From contig OY282457.1 in the NCBI GenBank assembly GCA_958296235.1, positions 1,116,501 to 1,180,500 on the forward strand: a stretch of 64,000 nucleotides of DNA. Reading direction: 5' to 3'. How positions within the stretch are numbered: position 1 is the first letter of the stretch; every line of letters starts with the position of its first letter. The translations under genes and the position numbers were made by a program. The notes under the pieces were generated by a model. It searched no databases. It was given only the letters and a program-made list of their open reading frames with translations, and was not told the origin of the DNA. This document shows positions 8,672 to 18,107 of this stretch, one piece after another. The stretch comes from an uncultured Candidatus Binatia bacterium (GTDB lineage: Bacteria; Desulfobacterota; Binatia; Bin18).

Positions 8672-9301
8672 ATGAAACTCTATGATTGCCAAATGGCCCC
8701 AAATCCACGCCGGGTGCGCGTCTTTCTGGCAGAAAAAGGGGTCGATATTCCCAAGACCGAGGTCAGTATTATCGAAGGAGAAAATCTCAAGCCGGAATAT
8801 CTGGCGGTGAATCCGCGCGGCCTGCTGCCCACGCTTGAACTCGACGACGGGAACCGCATCGACGAGACCATCGCAATTTGTCGCTATATTGAAGAGACGC
8901 AGCCGGAGCCCAACCTTATGGGCCGGGACGCCTTGGAGAAGGCCCGCATCGAGTCGTGGCAACGCCACATGGAATTCGACGGCCTCAATCCTACGGGCGA
9001 GATGTTTCGCAACTCGTTCGACCCCTTTAAGAACCGGGGCTTGCCCGGTCTGGAGAATGTCCAGGCCATCCCCGAACTGGCCGCCCGGGGGAAGGCCGGC
9101 GTTGAGCGTTTTTATGAACGGCTGGAACAACGGCTCAGCCAGAGCGCCTATGTTGCCGGGGAGCGCTACACCATTGCCGATATCACCGCGCTGTGCGTGG
9201 TCGATTTTGCCAGTTTCGCCAAGATGGGCATTCCCGAGGCCAACACCAGCACCAAACGCTGGCACGCGGATGTTTCCTCACGTCCGAGCGCACAGGCGTA
9301 A
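8672..9301 (+). CDS. Glutathione S-transferase family protein
   Basis: 209 residues. The N-terminal thioredoxin fold (1-80) shows NPRRVRVFLAEKG, VNPRGLLPTLEL with the cis-proline, and DETIAICRYIE for the gamma-glutamyl binding site. The helical C-terminal domain has the N-capping motif GERYTIADITALCVVDF. The ATG at 8672 has AAGGAG seven bases upstream; a longer frame would run through the tandem repeat. It would conjugate or reduce substrates with glutathione in the cytosol; the substrate is unknown. Confidence 0.9.
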   Translation: MKLYDCQMAPNPRRVRVFLAEKGVDIPKTEVSIIEGENLKPEYLAVNPRGLLPTLELDDGNRIDETIAICRYIEETQPEPNLMGRDALEKARIESWQRHMEFDGLNPTGEMFRNSFDPFKNRGLPGLENVQAIPELAARGKAGVERFYERLEQRLSQSAYVAGERYTIADITALCVVDFASFAKMGIPEANTSTKRWHADVSSRPSAQA

Positions 9302-9444
9302 ATCGTTCGCTCGTTTTGTTCCCTCTCCCATTGAGGACCGTCCGGTTCAATGCTGACGCGCCTCAGCCAGGATTGCCGCCACCCGTTCCTCCGTCCGGGC
9401 TGAGGATTGCTTGACTTCCGGCGTGTTCAGCTTGTGAACCTGAA

Positions 9445-10818
9445 CTAATCCAAACCCCAGGCAACGCGGAAGCCGACATTGCGGTTCCGACGGACGGTAG
9501 CGTTCCAGAGGCGGTTAGCCGAGCGGAGGTCCCGCGGGCTGTTGAACTGGGAACCGCCGCGCAGGACACAACGGTCGCAATTCTCCCTCGTCCATGCGGT
9601 TCCATCCCTCGGTGCCTCCTGATAGCTATCGTTCCAACAGTCCTCCACCCACTCCCATACGTTCCCGTGCAGGTCATGCACTCCAAAGGCGTTCGCCTCA
9701 AACGAGCCCACCGGTGCCGTCTGCTCATTGTCCCATTGACTCCCGCACCCGTCACAGTTCGCCCGATTGTGGCCCATCGTATCCCCCCAGCTATACGCCG
9801 TCGTACTCCCCGCCCGCGCCGTATACTCCCACTCGGCTTCACTCAACAACCGATACTTTGCGCCTGTCTGTTCGCTCAACCACCGCACATAGGCCTGCGC
9901 GTCCTCCCAACTCACATTGATGACGGGACGACGGTCCCGCCCCCAGCCTTCATCATCCGGCCGATACCCCCCACACCCGCCGCTCCGCACACACGCCTCC
10001 CACTCCTCGAACGTGACCTCGTATGTCCCCACGGCGAACGGTGCCGCGATTGTCACCTGCCGCACCGGCCCTTCATCGTCCTCCCGCCCAGCCTCGGACG
10101 ACGGCGACCCCATCTGAAACGTCCCCGCCGGCACCACTACCATCTGCGGCCCTTCGTCCCCTGACCGCAGTGTGTCCCGGAACATCTGCCCGGGCCGTAA
10201 TGCTTCCGCCCTCTGCAGTGCTGCTTGGCGCTCCCGCGCAGCTTGCCGCTCCCGGGCCTCGCTCGCGTGACGGCCGGTTGGGTACGCTGCCAAGTACGCC
10301 CCATACGCCGCGGCGCTGTCCGTTTGCTCCGCGTCCGCATACGCCGCGTTATCCGCCGCGGCTTGCCGCGACGCTGCCTCTCGGCGGGCCGCCTCTCCCA
10401 GCGCTATCAGACTGTCCGCCTGCTCCCGATTCAGATATATCGTCTCTTCAAACCCCTGCGTCGCTTGCCACTCCCGAATTGCCGTCCGAGTCCTCGCCCC
10501 GAACAACCCGTCCACCGGCCCCGGCTCCTGTCCCGCTTCCACTAGCCCCTGCTGCACTAACTGCCGCTCCGCCCGCGTCAGGCCCAACCCTGCTTCCAGA
10601 CACGTCAGCGCCTCGCCCACATAGCGCCCCGTCGGATATGCCTCCAGATACGCCTGCACTTCCGCGGCCTGCTCGCACCCCACGTCGCCCCAAAACACAT
10701 CTTCGGCCTCCTGCGCCGTCTGCCCCCCGGCCGGCCCGGGCTTAGCGCTATAACCAGCGAGTACTGCTGTCAGCAGCAATGCAACAACTCTTTTTGTCTT
10801 TGATCTATAGTGGTCCAT
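9445..10818 (-). CDS. Exported SUMF1/PvdO-type protein with N-terminal peptidoglycan-binding-like domain
   Basis: 457 residues. A basic start and hydrophobic segment (residues 8-25) suggest export. Two similar pieces, AYLEAYPTGRYVGEA near 56 and AYLAAYPTGRHASEA near 173, flank a peptidoglycan-binding-like helix bundle (GPVDGLFGARTRTAIREWQ, about 100-118) and an alanine-rich coiled-coil-like stretch. From about 215 comes a complete formylglycine-generating-enzyme-type fold: MVVVPAGTFQMGS, PVINVSWEDAQAYVRWL, YRLLSEAEWEYTARAG, VWEWVEDC and VLRGGSQFN. The active-site cysteine pair of true FGE after RGGS is absent, so sulfatase activation is unlikely; it resembles PvdO/EgtB-fold proteins of unknown function. 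Confidence 0.8.
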   Translation of the reverse strand: MDHYRSKTKRVVALLLTAVLAGYSAKPGPAGGQTAQEAEDVFWGDVGCEQAAEVQAYLEAYPTGRYVGEALTCLEAGLGLTRAERQLVQQGLVEAGQEPGPVDGLFGARTRTAIREWQATQGFEETIYLNREQADSLIALGEAARREAASRQAAADNAAYADAEQTDSAAAYGAYLAAYPTGRHASEARERQAARERQAALQRAEALRPGQMFRDTLRSGDEGPQMVVVPAGTFQMGSPSSEAGREDDEGPVRQVTIAAPFAVGTYEVTFEEWEACVRSGGCGGYRPDDEGWGRDRRPVINVSWEDAQAYVRWLSEQTGAKYRLLSEAEWEYTARAGSTTAYSWGDTMGHNRANCDGCGSQWDNEQTAPVGSFEANAFGVHDLHGNVWEWVEDCWNDSYQEAPRDGTAWTRENCDRCVLRGGSQFNSPRDLRSANRLWNATVRRNRNVGFRVAWGLD

Positions 10819-10892
10819 GCTGATTTGGGTCTTACCCCGGCCTTCCCCTTAGTTCAAGGGTTCAATTGGCCCTTCCCCTCCTTCCTGGCGGC

Positions 10893-11345
10893 TCATCTTT
10901 GCAGATAGCCTTCAAGGCAGGTGAATATTTCCTGCATATGGGCGGAATGCCTGCGGGGGACCCTGGCAAGTCTGTACACGAGACCACAGAGAGGATGCTT
11001 GGGCATTATTCGCATCTCGAAAGAGGTGCGGGTAGCCTGCTGTTCGGGTTCAAACCTCCAGACCCCATATCCGGTATGATAGCCTTGAAAGTAGCGGAGC
11101 CGAATCTGCTCCACAGGTATGATGGCAGTAATTTCCCAGCCCGTCCGTATGCCGGGGAAGGGAGTAAACGCGATTCGGTCGCCGACCCATGCTCGGCCCT
11201 TGGCCGGCCGTTGAGAGGGCTGTACGCGGGGATGAAATTTTCTGGGCCACCACAGCGGATAGTCTTCAAAGCGCAAGACCGCCTCGTACACGAGCGCTGC
11301 GGAGCGGGCAATGAGCTTGCTGTCGTGGGTGTGTATGAGGGCCAC
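10893..11345 (-). CDS. SRPBCC (START-like) family protein
   Basis: About 150 residues from a GTG at 11345. ARSAALVYEAVLRFEDYPLWWP is the opening helix-strand of polyketide cyclase/START-type lipid- or hydrophobic-ligand-binding folds, followed by GDRIAFTPFPGIRTGWEITAIIPVEQI and a long C-terminal helix region. The open frame extends further upstream, but that part overlaps the cupin gene in another frame and has no family resemblance. It starts 23 bases after the cupin stop, suggesting cotranscription. Ligand unknown; start uncertain. Confidence 0.7.
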   Translation of the reverse strand: MALIHTHDSKLIARSAALVYEAVLRFEDYPLWWPRKFHPRVQPSQRPAKGRAWVGDRIAFTPFPGIRTGWEITAIIPVEQIRLRYFQGYHTGYGVWRFEPEQQATRTSFEMRIMPKHPLCGLVYRLARVPRRHSAHMQEIFTCLEGYLQR

Positions 11346-11368
11346 TGGATACAGGGGTGGATGACGCC

Positions 11369-11764
11369 TTACCCGTCCGACCAGCTCTCCATGGAAAAGT
11401 TCTCGGACAGCGGCGCAAACATCACCCGCGCCGGCCCCCCGAGCGTGCGCGTTTTGTGGCCCTGGCCGGTGACATCCGCGGCGATAAACGCTTCGCCCGT
11501 ACTCCACTGCCGGACCTGATTATCCGTGGTGGTGACTTCCAGCGTCCCGGACAGGACGACAACGACTTGGCGCGTTGGCGCCTGGTGCCAGTCCTGGTTC
11601 AGCCCTGCGGGCAGATCAACAAAACAGACGCCTGGCGAGGTATAGGTGTTGGATAAGAGCAGAGTGTGGCCTTCGGCATCTTGTCGCTCGTTCGTGATCG
11701 GGATATCAATTTCCTCGAACTGCGACCCGCCAGTCGGGGTTGCTATAAAGCGTGTAATTTTCAT
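11369..11764 (-). CDS. Cupin-domain protein
   Basis: 131 residues. The segments DLPAGLNQDWHQAPTRQVVVVLSGTLEV and WSTGEAFIAADVTGQGHKTRTL follow the two cupin motifs, with histidines at the expected metal-binding positions of the barrel. The ATG at 11764 has AGGAGG five bases upstream, so longer upstream in-frame sequence is excluded. It is transcribed away from the dicarboxylate transporter with only 32 bases between the two start codons. Confidence 0.8.
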   Translation of the reverse strand: MKITRFIATPTGGSQFEEIDIPITNERQDAEGHTLLLSNTYTSPGVCFVDLPAGLNQDWHQAPTRQVVVVLSGTLEVTTTDNQVRQWSTGEAFIAADVTGQGHKTRTLGGPARVMFAPLSENFSMESWSDG

Positions 11765-11796
11765 ATGTCCTCCTGTACCTGTGGAGAACCTTTCAT

Positions 11797-13365
11797 ATGA
11801 CTCAGACAACAGCAACAGACGCTCCCGCCTCAGAAACGCCACCAGCCGAGCCACCGGCCTATAGCCGACGCCAGGCGATCGGCCTCTTTGCCGGCATAGG
11901 AATGCTCCTGCTGTTTCTCCTGACCAGTCCGCCGGCGGATATGGACCTGGTCGCCTGGCACACCGCGGGGGTGGTCGCCCTCATGGGGACATGGTGGATC
12001 ACCGAGGCCACCCATATTACCGTCACGGGTCTCGTCCCGCTCGTCCTGTTTCCGGCGCTCGATATTTTAAGCGCGCATGAGGTCTCAACAGCGTATGCCG
12101 ATCACATCGTCTTTTTATTCTTTGGCGCCTTTTTTCTGGCCATCGCCATGGAGAAATGGCAGCTCCACCGACGGGTCGCCTTGCTGATCCTGTCCAGTAT
12201 AGGCCGCTCGCCCCAGTTGCTCATTCTCGGCTTTCTGTGTACGACCGCCCTGCTCTCCATGTGGGTGTCCAATACCGCCTCAACCATTATCATGCTGCCT
12301 ATCGCCCTGGCGGTTCTGCATCATGCCGCCAGCCAAGGCTATGACACCACCCAGGGCTTTGGTATTGCCCTGATGCTCGGCCTGGCCTATAGCGCCTCAA
12401 TCGGCGGGGTGAGCACACCAGTGGGCACCCCGCCCAACGTCGTGTTCATGGGCGCGTTTACCAGGCTCTTTCCAGACGCGCCGGATATCGGCTTCTTCCA
12501 ATGGATGCTGTTTGGCGTGCCGACCGCAGCGCTCATGGTGGTCAGCGTCTGGTTTTATCTGGTCTATATCTATTTTCGGGTCCCAACCACCGGCTGGCAG
12601 GATGATCAGACCTTTTTAGCGCAACAGCTCCAGGCCCTCGGGCGCATAGGCAGTGGGGAACGTCGAGTATTGCTCTTATCGCTGACCACCGCGCTGCTCT
12701 GGATTTTCAGGAAGGATATTGATTTCGGCGCGCTGTCTCTACCCGGCTGGGCCAATCTGTTTCCCCACCCGCGCCACATTCAGGATTCGACCGTCGCCAT
12801 ATTGGCCGCCATCCTGTTGTTTCTTATTCCGTCTGGACAAAAAAAAGGCGAGTTCCTGCTGACCTGGACTGACACCAGCAAAATTCCGTGGGGGATTCTG
12901 ATCCTGCTGGGTGGCAGTCTCGCCCTGGCCGAGGGCGTGGGGCATTCCGGCCTGGCGAACTGGGCCGGCTCACAATTGTCCTTTCTGCGGGACGTCTCCC
13001 CTTTTGTCGCCATCTTCTCCGTGTGCGCCCTCATGGTCTGGCTGACCGAGTTCACCAGCAATACGGCGACGACCACCCTGGTCATGCCCGTGCTCGCCGC
13101 CACCGCGACCGGGCTGGAGATTGACCCGCTGTTGCTCATGATCCCCGCCACCTTTGCGGCCTCCTTTGCCTTTATGCTGCCGACCGCTACCGCGCCGAAC
13201 GCCATTATTTTTGCCAGTGGCTCTGTTACTCTGCCACAAATGTTTTGGGCGGGTTTCGGACTCAATATCCTCAGTATCCTTATCCTGACCGGACTTTTAT
13301 ATGTGGTTGGGGTCCCGGCGTTTGGGATTGTTCTGGAGGGCATGCCGGATTGGGTGCCGCGCTAG
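11797..13365 (+). CDS. DASS-family (SLC13) sodium/di- or tricarboxylate or anion transporter
   Basis: 522 residues with about 11-12 hydrophobic segments. Family landmarks are GTWWITEATHITVTGLVPLVLFP, the first SNT motif in WVSNTASTIIMLPIALAVL, GGVSTPVGTPPNVVFMG, and the second SNT in EFTSNTATTTLVMPVLAA followed by LMIPATFAASFAFMLPTATAPNAI. The paired SNT motifs hold sodium and carboxylate in VcINDY-type structures. It should import C4-dicarboxylates or a related anion across the inner membrane. The start has a weak GGAG site about ten bases upstream. Confidence 0.93.
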   Translation: MTQTTATDAPASETPPAEPPAYSRRQAIGLFAGIGMLLLFLLTSPPADMDLVAWHTAGVVALMGTWWITEATHITVTGLVPLVLFPALDILSAHEVSTAYADHIVFLFFGAFFLAIAMEKWQLHRRVALLILSSIGRSPQLLILGFLCTTALLSMWVSNTASTIIMLPIALAVLHHAASQGYDTTQGFGIALMLGLAYSASIGGVSTPVGTPPNVVFMGAFTRLFPDAPDIGFFQWMLFGVPTAALMVVSVWFYLVYIYFRVPTTGWQDDQTFLAQQLQALGRIGSGERRVLLLSLTTALLWIFRKDIDFGALSLPGWANLFPHPRHIQDSTVAILAAILLFLIPSGQKKGEFLLTWTDTSKIPWGILILLGGSLALAEGVGHSGLANWAGSQLSFLRDVSPFVAIFSVCALMVWLTEFTSNTATTTLVMPVLAATATGLEIDPLLLMIPATFAASFAFMLPTATAPNAIIFASGSVTLPQMFWAGFGLNILSILILTGLLYVVGVPAFGIVLEGMPDWVPR

Positions 13366-13371
13366 AGGCCG

Positions 13372-14079
13372 ATGACGAGTCGCACGCGCATATCTCAGCT
13401 CGACTGGCAGGCCGTAGAAAAGTCTCTGTGGACGCAGGGCTATGCCACGCTGCCTCGACTGCTCACCGCCAAGGACTGCGCGGCACTCATCCATCTGTAT
13501 GCGCAGCCGGCCCGATTCCGTAAGCGCGTGAATATGGCTCAGCATCGATTTGGCATTGGCGAGTACCAGTACTTTGCGGACCCGCTGCCGCGGCTCGTCA
13601 CCCAGCTCAGAACGCAGGCCTACCCACCCTTGGCCCGGATTGCGAATCGCTGGATGGCCGCCCTCAAACAGCCCGAGACCTTTCCCCCAACGCTGTCACG
13701 TTTCCTGACCCTCTGCCAGGAGCAGGGGCAGCTCAAACCGACCCCCCTCCTGCTGTATTACGAGCAGGACGGCTACAACTGTTTACATCAGGACGTGTAT
13801 GGGCCAATCGCCTTTCCCTTGCAGATGACGTTCTGTCTGAGCTGCCCGCAGAGCCATTATACGGGTGGAGAATTTCTGCTGGTTGAACAACGCCCCCGAG
13901 CGCAGGCGCGAGGTATTGCGCTCACCCTGCAGCAAGGCGAAGGGATCATCTTCACCACGCGCTATCGTCCGGCGCGCGGCGCCCGGGGCTATTATCGGAT
14001 GACCGTCCGGCACGGCGTCAGCACCGTCACCTCCGGGCAGCGTTATACCTTGGGCATTATTTTTCATAACGCCCTGTAA
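13372..14079 (+). CDS. 2-oxoglutarate/Fe(II)-dependent oxygenase (prolyl-hydroxylase-like)
   Basis: 235 residues. The iron-binding triad is visible as H139-x-D141 in CLHQDVYG and H214 in TVRHGVS, with R224 ten residues later to hold 2-oxoglutarate; FCLSCPQSHYTGGEFLLVEQ is the typical intervening strand. Related proteins hydroxylate proteins or small molecules. The gene begins 6 bases after the transporter stop and ends 8 bases before the next ATG, so it is most likely in one operon with both. Substrate unknown. Confidence 0.87.
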   Translation: MTSRTRISQLDWQAVEKSLWTQGYATLPRLLTAKDCAALIHLYAQPARFRKRVNMAQHRFGIGEYQYFADPLPRLVTQLRTQAYPPLARIANRWMAALKQPETFPPTLSRFLTLCQEQGQLKPTPLLLYYEQDGYNCLHQDVYGPIAFPLQMTFCLSCPQSHYTGGEFLLVEQRPRAQARGIALTLQQGEGIIFTTRYRPARGARGYYRMTVRHGVSTVTSGQRYTLGIIFHNAL

Positions 14080-14087
14080 AGGCTGAT

Positions 14088-16946
14088 ATGATTCTTGTCC
14101 TCTTCTTTTTGTCCGGTTTTACCGCCCTGCTGTACGAAGTGGTCTGGGAACGCCTGCTGCACGTTGTGTTCGGGCTATCGACCTATGCCGTCACCGTGGT
14201 CACCGCCGCCTTCATGCTGGGGCTGGCCCTGGGCTATATGGCCGGCCAGAGTCGCCGCCTGTCCCGCTATCATCCCTTTGTCGTGTATGGTCTGGCAGAA
14301 GGACTAATCGGTGTTTTCGCCCTGATTTTTCCCTTTGTGCTGAAAATCCTTGATGTGGTCTATGTTGCGTCCGGCGGCAGCTTTGCCCTGCAAATCGTTC
14401 TTGCCCTGCTCGCCCTGACGCTGCCCGCAACGCTGATGGGACTCACCCTGCCCACCCTGGCTCGCCAGTTCGCTCAGGAGGGACGCGCCGGACGCCGGGT
14501 CGGGCTCTTGTACGCGCTCAATACCACCGGTTCCGTACTCGGAGCGTTTTTTGCCGGGGTCTTTTTCATTCGGACCTATGGCGTGTTTCACACCACGCTG
14601 ATCGCAACCGCGATCAATACCGTGATCTGTCTGCTTGCGCTGGCTCAACCCCGCCGGCCCGTCACACCGCCGGCCCGGCCGGCCGAACCGCCCGAGCGCC
14701 CGGAGCGCACTTCTCCACTCCCGCTCAGGTTACTCTTTTTTCCGTTTATCGCCGGCTTTACGGGCCTCGCGTTGCAGATCATATGGGTGCGCGCCCTGAT
14801 CTGTGTGGTGTCGAACAATACCTATTCTTTCTCGGTTGTTCTGGCCGCCATCCTGGCGGGGCTGGCCCTGGGAGCATGGTTATACGCCGCCTGCGGGCCG
14901 TCGCGGGCCAGCCAGCCGACAAAGGCGCTGGTGTTTCTGCTGGTCCAAGCCCTGGGAGCTGCTGCGGTCCTCGTTTCTTTAGGGGTGTTCAACCAGCTCC
15001 ATGATGTCACTCTTGACTTCAGTCGTCAGGTCGGCGGCAATCATTGGCTCGCCCTGGGTCTGGTCCGTTTTGCCGCAGCCGCGGTCGTGACCCTTATTCC
15101 CTCCATCGCTTCGGGCTTTGTCGTCCCTCTTCTGGTTGACCTCTTTCGCGACCAGGCTCAGCGCTCCCCGCACAGCGCTGCCGGCCTTGTCTTTGCCGCC
15201 AATACCTTCGGCAGTCTGAGCGGCGCGCTCAGCGGCGGACTGATCCTGATTCCGCTGCTGGGTCTGAGTCAGGGCATGGTCTTCCTGGCGCTTGTGTCAG
15301 TCTGCGCCGGCCTCCTCTTGCTGCTGCTGACGCGACCCTATGGCGCGCTCCGGCTGGCCGGGGGGAGCGTCGTCACAGCAGCCGCCCTGGCGGTTGCCGC
15401 GCTCGTCCCCACAGAGCTGACGCTCATGAAATGGTACGACCGCTTTGAGAATATCGAAGGGGAACTGCTGTTCTATCGTGAGGGCGTATCCGGCACCCTG
15501 GCCGTTTTCCAGGTCGGTGAGATCAAGGAACTTTTTATCAATTGCATTGAGGAGGTGCCCACCCATCGGGACGCCGTCGCTACCTTTAAGCTATTGGGCC
15601 ACCTGCCCCTGCTCCTCCAGCCCGACCCCAAACAGGTTCTGGTCAACGCGATCGGCGGAGGGGTGACCTTAGGGGCGGTGACCAAACATGCTGTGACCGT
15701 CGAAGCGGTAGACATTGTTCCCGATGTCCGGGCGGCCATGCCTTTTTTCGGAGCCGAAAACGGCAATGTCGTAGAACGCACAAACTGGACGCTGATTGCC
15801 GATGACGGGCGGAATTATCTGAAGGTGTCGCCCCAGCGCTATGACGCGATTACCGCTGACGCAACCCACCCGGCCGCAGCCGAGTCCTGGATGCTGTATA
15901 CGCTGGAGTACTACCAACAGGTGTACGACAAACTGAACGACACCGGCGTTTATGTCCAATGGCTGCCGTTACACAATATGGCGCCGACCGATTATTTGTC
16001 GGTGTTATACACTTTCCGGCGCGTGTTCCGCGAAGAGACCCTCCTCCTGTTCACGAGTCGCTACACGCTGCTGGTTGGAGCCAAACAGCCCCTTGCCCTG
16101 TCTCCCACTGTTCTGGACCAACGTCTCTTCCAGCTCAGTGCAGAGGTTCGCGCCGACCTGGAAGAGATTGGCATCACCCGCGGGCAGGATATTCTCAAGT
16201 ATATTATTTTTGATGGGCCGCGCATTGATGCCCTGGTCAGTGATGACTATCCGCTCCTGACCGACGACCATACCTCCGTCGAGTTTGCCGAACTCAATCG
16301 CCTGGGCATTGCCGGCACGATGCCCTTTATCCTGGCGCGGCTTCTGCCCCATATTCAGCCGGACCGCTTGGCCGAGCAGTATGGTGTCGAACCGACCACC
16401 ATGCTCGCCCGGGCCCTCTTCATGCGCTCCAAAGCGGTGGGCACAGATGATCCGCTCGAACGTTCGTATGCGGCCCTCAGCGAGGTGGACCAAGCCGCTC
16501 GCCTGACTCCGGAAGATAAGGATATTGACTATTACCGCGAGATTAGCACGCTGGAGTTTCTGGACCTGCTGAGCGCCCGCTATGCGGAACTGCTCAACTC
16601 CTCGAATCCGCGCGCCCTCCTCCCCAAAGCGCAGCTCGCCGCCCAACTGCGACCGGATAATCCGTTTGTTCAGGAGCTGCTCGGGGTGACTTTACTGAAA
16701 TTGGAGCAATACGAAGAAGCGCTTGACCCACTCGAAACGGCCGTGCAGGTGAAGCCGGACGATTTCAATTATCTGTCGAACCTGGCTTTTGCCTATGAGC
16801 AGGTCGGACGCTATGCAGATACATTGCAGCTGCTCCAACGGGCCAAAGACGCTAATCCGAGCGCGGCTCAAGTCCTGGACCAGGCCAGGGCCCGCGTGGA
16901 ACAAAAAATGCGGGCCGCGGGCGAAGCAACCGAAACCGCTGAGTAG
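14088..16946 (+). CDS. Membrane/spermidine-synthase-like/TPR fusion protein
   Basis: 952 residues in three parts. Residues 1 to about 440 hold about a dozen hydrophobic helices in two similar halves (FTALLYEVVWERLL at the start, GFTGLALQIIWVRALI about 215 residues on), as in fused MFS/aminopropyltransferase proteins. Residues about 465-760 resemble polyamine aminopropyltransferases, with a SAM-binding strand (VLVNAIGGGVTLGA, then VEAVDIVPDV) and DAITADATHP; the active-site aspartates of true spermidine synthases are not all evident. The last about 200 residues carry TPR-like repeats (EQYEEALDPLETAVQVKPDD). Biochemical role unknown; the domain calls are solid. It follows the 2OG oxygenase by 8 bases. 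Confidence 0.88.
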   Translation: MILVLFFLSGFTALLYEVVWERLLHVVFGLSTYAVTVVTAAFMLGLALGYMAGQSRRLSRYHPFVVYGLAEGLIGVFALIFPFVLKILDVVYVASGGSFALQIVLALLALTLPATLMGLTLPTLARQFAQEGRAGRRVGLLYALNTTGSVLGAFFAGVFFIRTYGVFHTTLIATAINTVICLLALAQPRRPVTPPARPAEPPERPERTSPLPLRLLFFPFIAGFTGLALQIIWVRALICVVSNNTYSFSVVLAAILAGLALGAWLYAACGPSRASQPTKALVFLLVQALGAAAVLVSLGVFNQLHDVTLDFSRQVGGNHWLALGLVRFAAAAVVTLIPSIASGFVVPLLVDLFRDQAQRSPHSAAGLVFAANTFGSLSGALSGGLILIPLLGLSQGMVFLALVSVCAGLLLLLLTRPYGALRLAGGSVVTAAALAVAALVPTELTLMKWYDRFENIEGELLFYREGVSGTLAVFQVGEIKELFINCIEEVPTHRDAVATFKLLGHLPLLLQPDPKQVLVNAIGGGVTLGAVTKHAVTVEAVDIVPDVRAAMPFFGAENGNVVERTNWTLIADDGRNYLKVSPQRYDAITADATHPAAAESWMLYTLEYYQQVYDKLNDTGVYVQWLPLHNMAPTDYLSVLYTFRRVFREETLLLFTSRYTLLVGAKQPLALSPTVLDQRLFQLSAEVRADLEEIGITRGQDILKYIIFDGPRIDALVSDDYPLLTDDHTSVEFAELNRLGIAGTMPFILARLLPHIQPDRLAEQYGVEPTTMLARALFMRSKAVGTDDPLERSYAALSEVDQAARLTPEDKDIDYYREISTLEFLDLLSARYAELLNSSNPRALLPKAQLAAQLRPDNPFVQELLGVTLLKLEQYEEALDPLETAVQVKPDDFNYLSNLAFAYEQVGRYADTLQLLQRAKDANPSAAQVLDQARARVEQKMRAAGEATETAE

Positions 16947-16952
16947 GCGCTG

Positions 16953-18098
16953 CTACACCGCCTGACGCGCGGCAATAAGCTGGTCAATTTCGTCTTTGAG
17001 ACGGTCCAGGACAACGTCGTAGCCGAAGTGGCCGAGCTTGACGCTCTTCTTCTTGAGATTCACCGTTGTCGGTCCGCACCACAGCCCCAGGTCGGCATCA
17101 TCGGTTTCTCCGGGACCGTTGACCCGACAGCCCATGACGGCAATGGTGATATCATGCTGCTTGGCGTAGGCGGACATGGCCTTGACCTCCTGCGCGAGCT
17201 CGACGAATTTCTCGTTCTCAACCCGCGAGCAGCTTGGACAGGAGATGATATTCAGGCCCTTTCCAAAGTCGGGGACTGAGATGAAACGGCTGTTTTGAGC
17301 ATCGTCGAGAATGCTGAAGCCGGCGTTGACCTCCTCGTGTTTCCGCTCATTGGGCAAGGTCAGGGACACGCGAATCGTATCGCCCACGCCGTTGGCCAAA
17401 AGCTTTTCAAAAGCAATCCGGCTCTTAATCACGCCGTCCGGCGGCAAGCCGGCTTCGGTCACGCCCAGATGGAGGGGGACATCCGGGCGCGCTTGGGAAA
17501 ACCGCGTATTGGCTTCAACGACCTTGGCCGGGTCGGAATCCTTGAGCGACACAACGAACCGCTCGTATTGCAGGTCTTCCATGAGCTGGCAGTGATACAG
17601 GGTTGATTGGACCAGGGCTTCCATCTGATCGCCGGGATATTTTTCCAGAAACGCCGGCGCGACCGAGCCACAGTTGACGCCAACGCGGATGGCGACATCA
17701 TGGTCTCGGGCGACATCCACCAGCCAGGCGACCTTTTCCGGAATGGTCTTGCGCTTTTCAATATGGTGCAGATGGCCGGGATTGTAACGGATTTTGTCAA
17801 CAAAAGGGGCCACCTGGTCGGCAACCTTGTAATTCTCCTGGAGATCGACGGATAAGGTCGCCGAGGTCTGGGCGCGGATTTCCTTAAGGGCCGCGGCCTC
17901 TTTGGGGTTGTCCACCGCAATACGGACTATCCCCGCTCCAGCCTCTTCGAGTTGACGCACCTGAGCGACGGTGGCCTCGATATCCGTTGTTTTGGTCGCG
18001 CACATACTCTGCACAACGATAGGGGCGCCTGCCCCGACCTGGACCTTGCCAATGCGGACTGCCCGTGTAGGTTTTCTTTTCAGCATGCTTTCAGCCAC
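16953..18098 (-). CDS. ispG: 4-hydroxy-3-methylbut-2-en-1-yl diphosphate synthase
   Basis: 381 residues, full length. The N-terminal TIM barrel starts [20 protein letters not shown] with ADTxD-like variation (TKTTDIEAT), and the C-terminal iron-sulfur domain has CPSC plus CRVNGPGE and a conserved glutamate, giving the three cysteines and one glutamate that hold the 4Fe-4S cluster. IspG converts MEcPP to HMBPP in the MEP isoprenoid pathway. GTG 18098 and ATG 18086 are both possible starts; a short purine-rich stretch precedes the first. A 56-residue gene ends 9 bases upstream on the same strand. Confidence 0.96.
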   Translation of the reverse strand: MAESMLKRKPTRAVRIGKVQVGAGAPIVVQSMCATKTTDIEATVAQVRQLEEAGAGIVRIAVDNPKEAAALKEIRAQTSATLSVDLQENYKVADQVAPFVDKIRYNPGHLHHIEKRKTIPEKVAWLVDVARDHDVAIRVGVNCGSVAPAFLEKYPGDQMEALVQSTLYHCQLMEDLQYERFVVSLKDSDPAKVVEANTRFSQARPDVPLHLGVTEAGLPPDGVIKSRIAFEKLLANGVGDTIRVSLTLPNERKHEEVNAGFSILDDAQNSRFISVPDFGKGLNIISCPSCSRVENEKFVELAQEVKAMSAYAKQHDITIAVMGCRVNGPGETDDADLGLWCGPTTVNLKKKSVKLGHFGYDVVLDRLKDEIDQLIAARQAV

Positions 18099-18107
18099 TT
18101 CCGAGGT

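Noticed and set aside
9445..10818. Genuine formylglycine-generating enzyme for a sulfatase
   Set aside because: The catalytic cysteine pair after RGGS is missing and no sulfatase gene is nearby.
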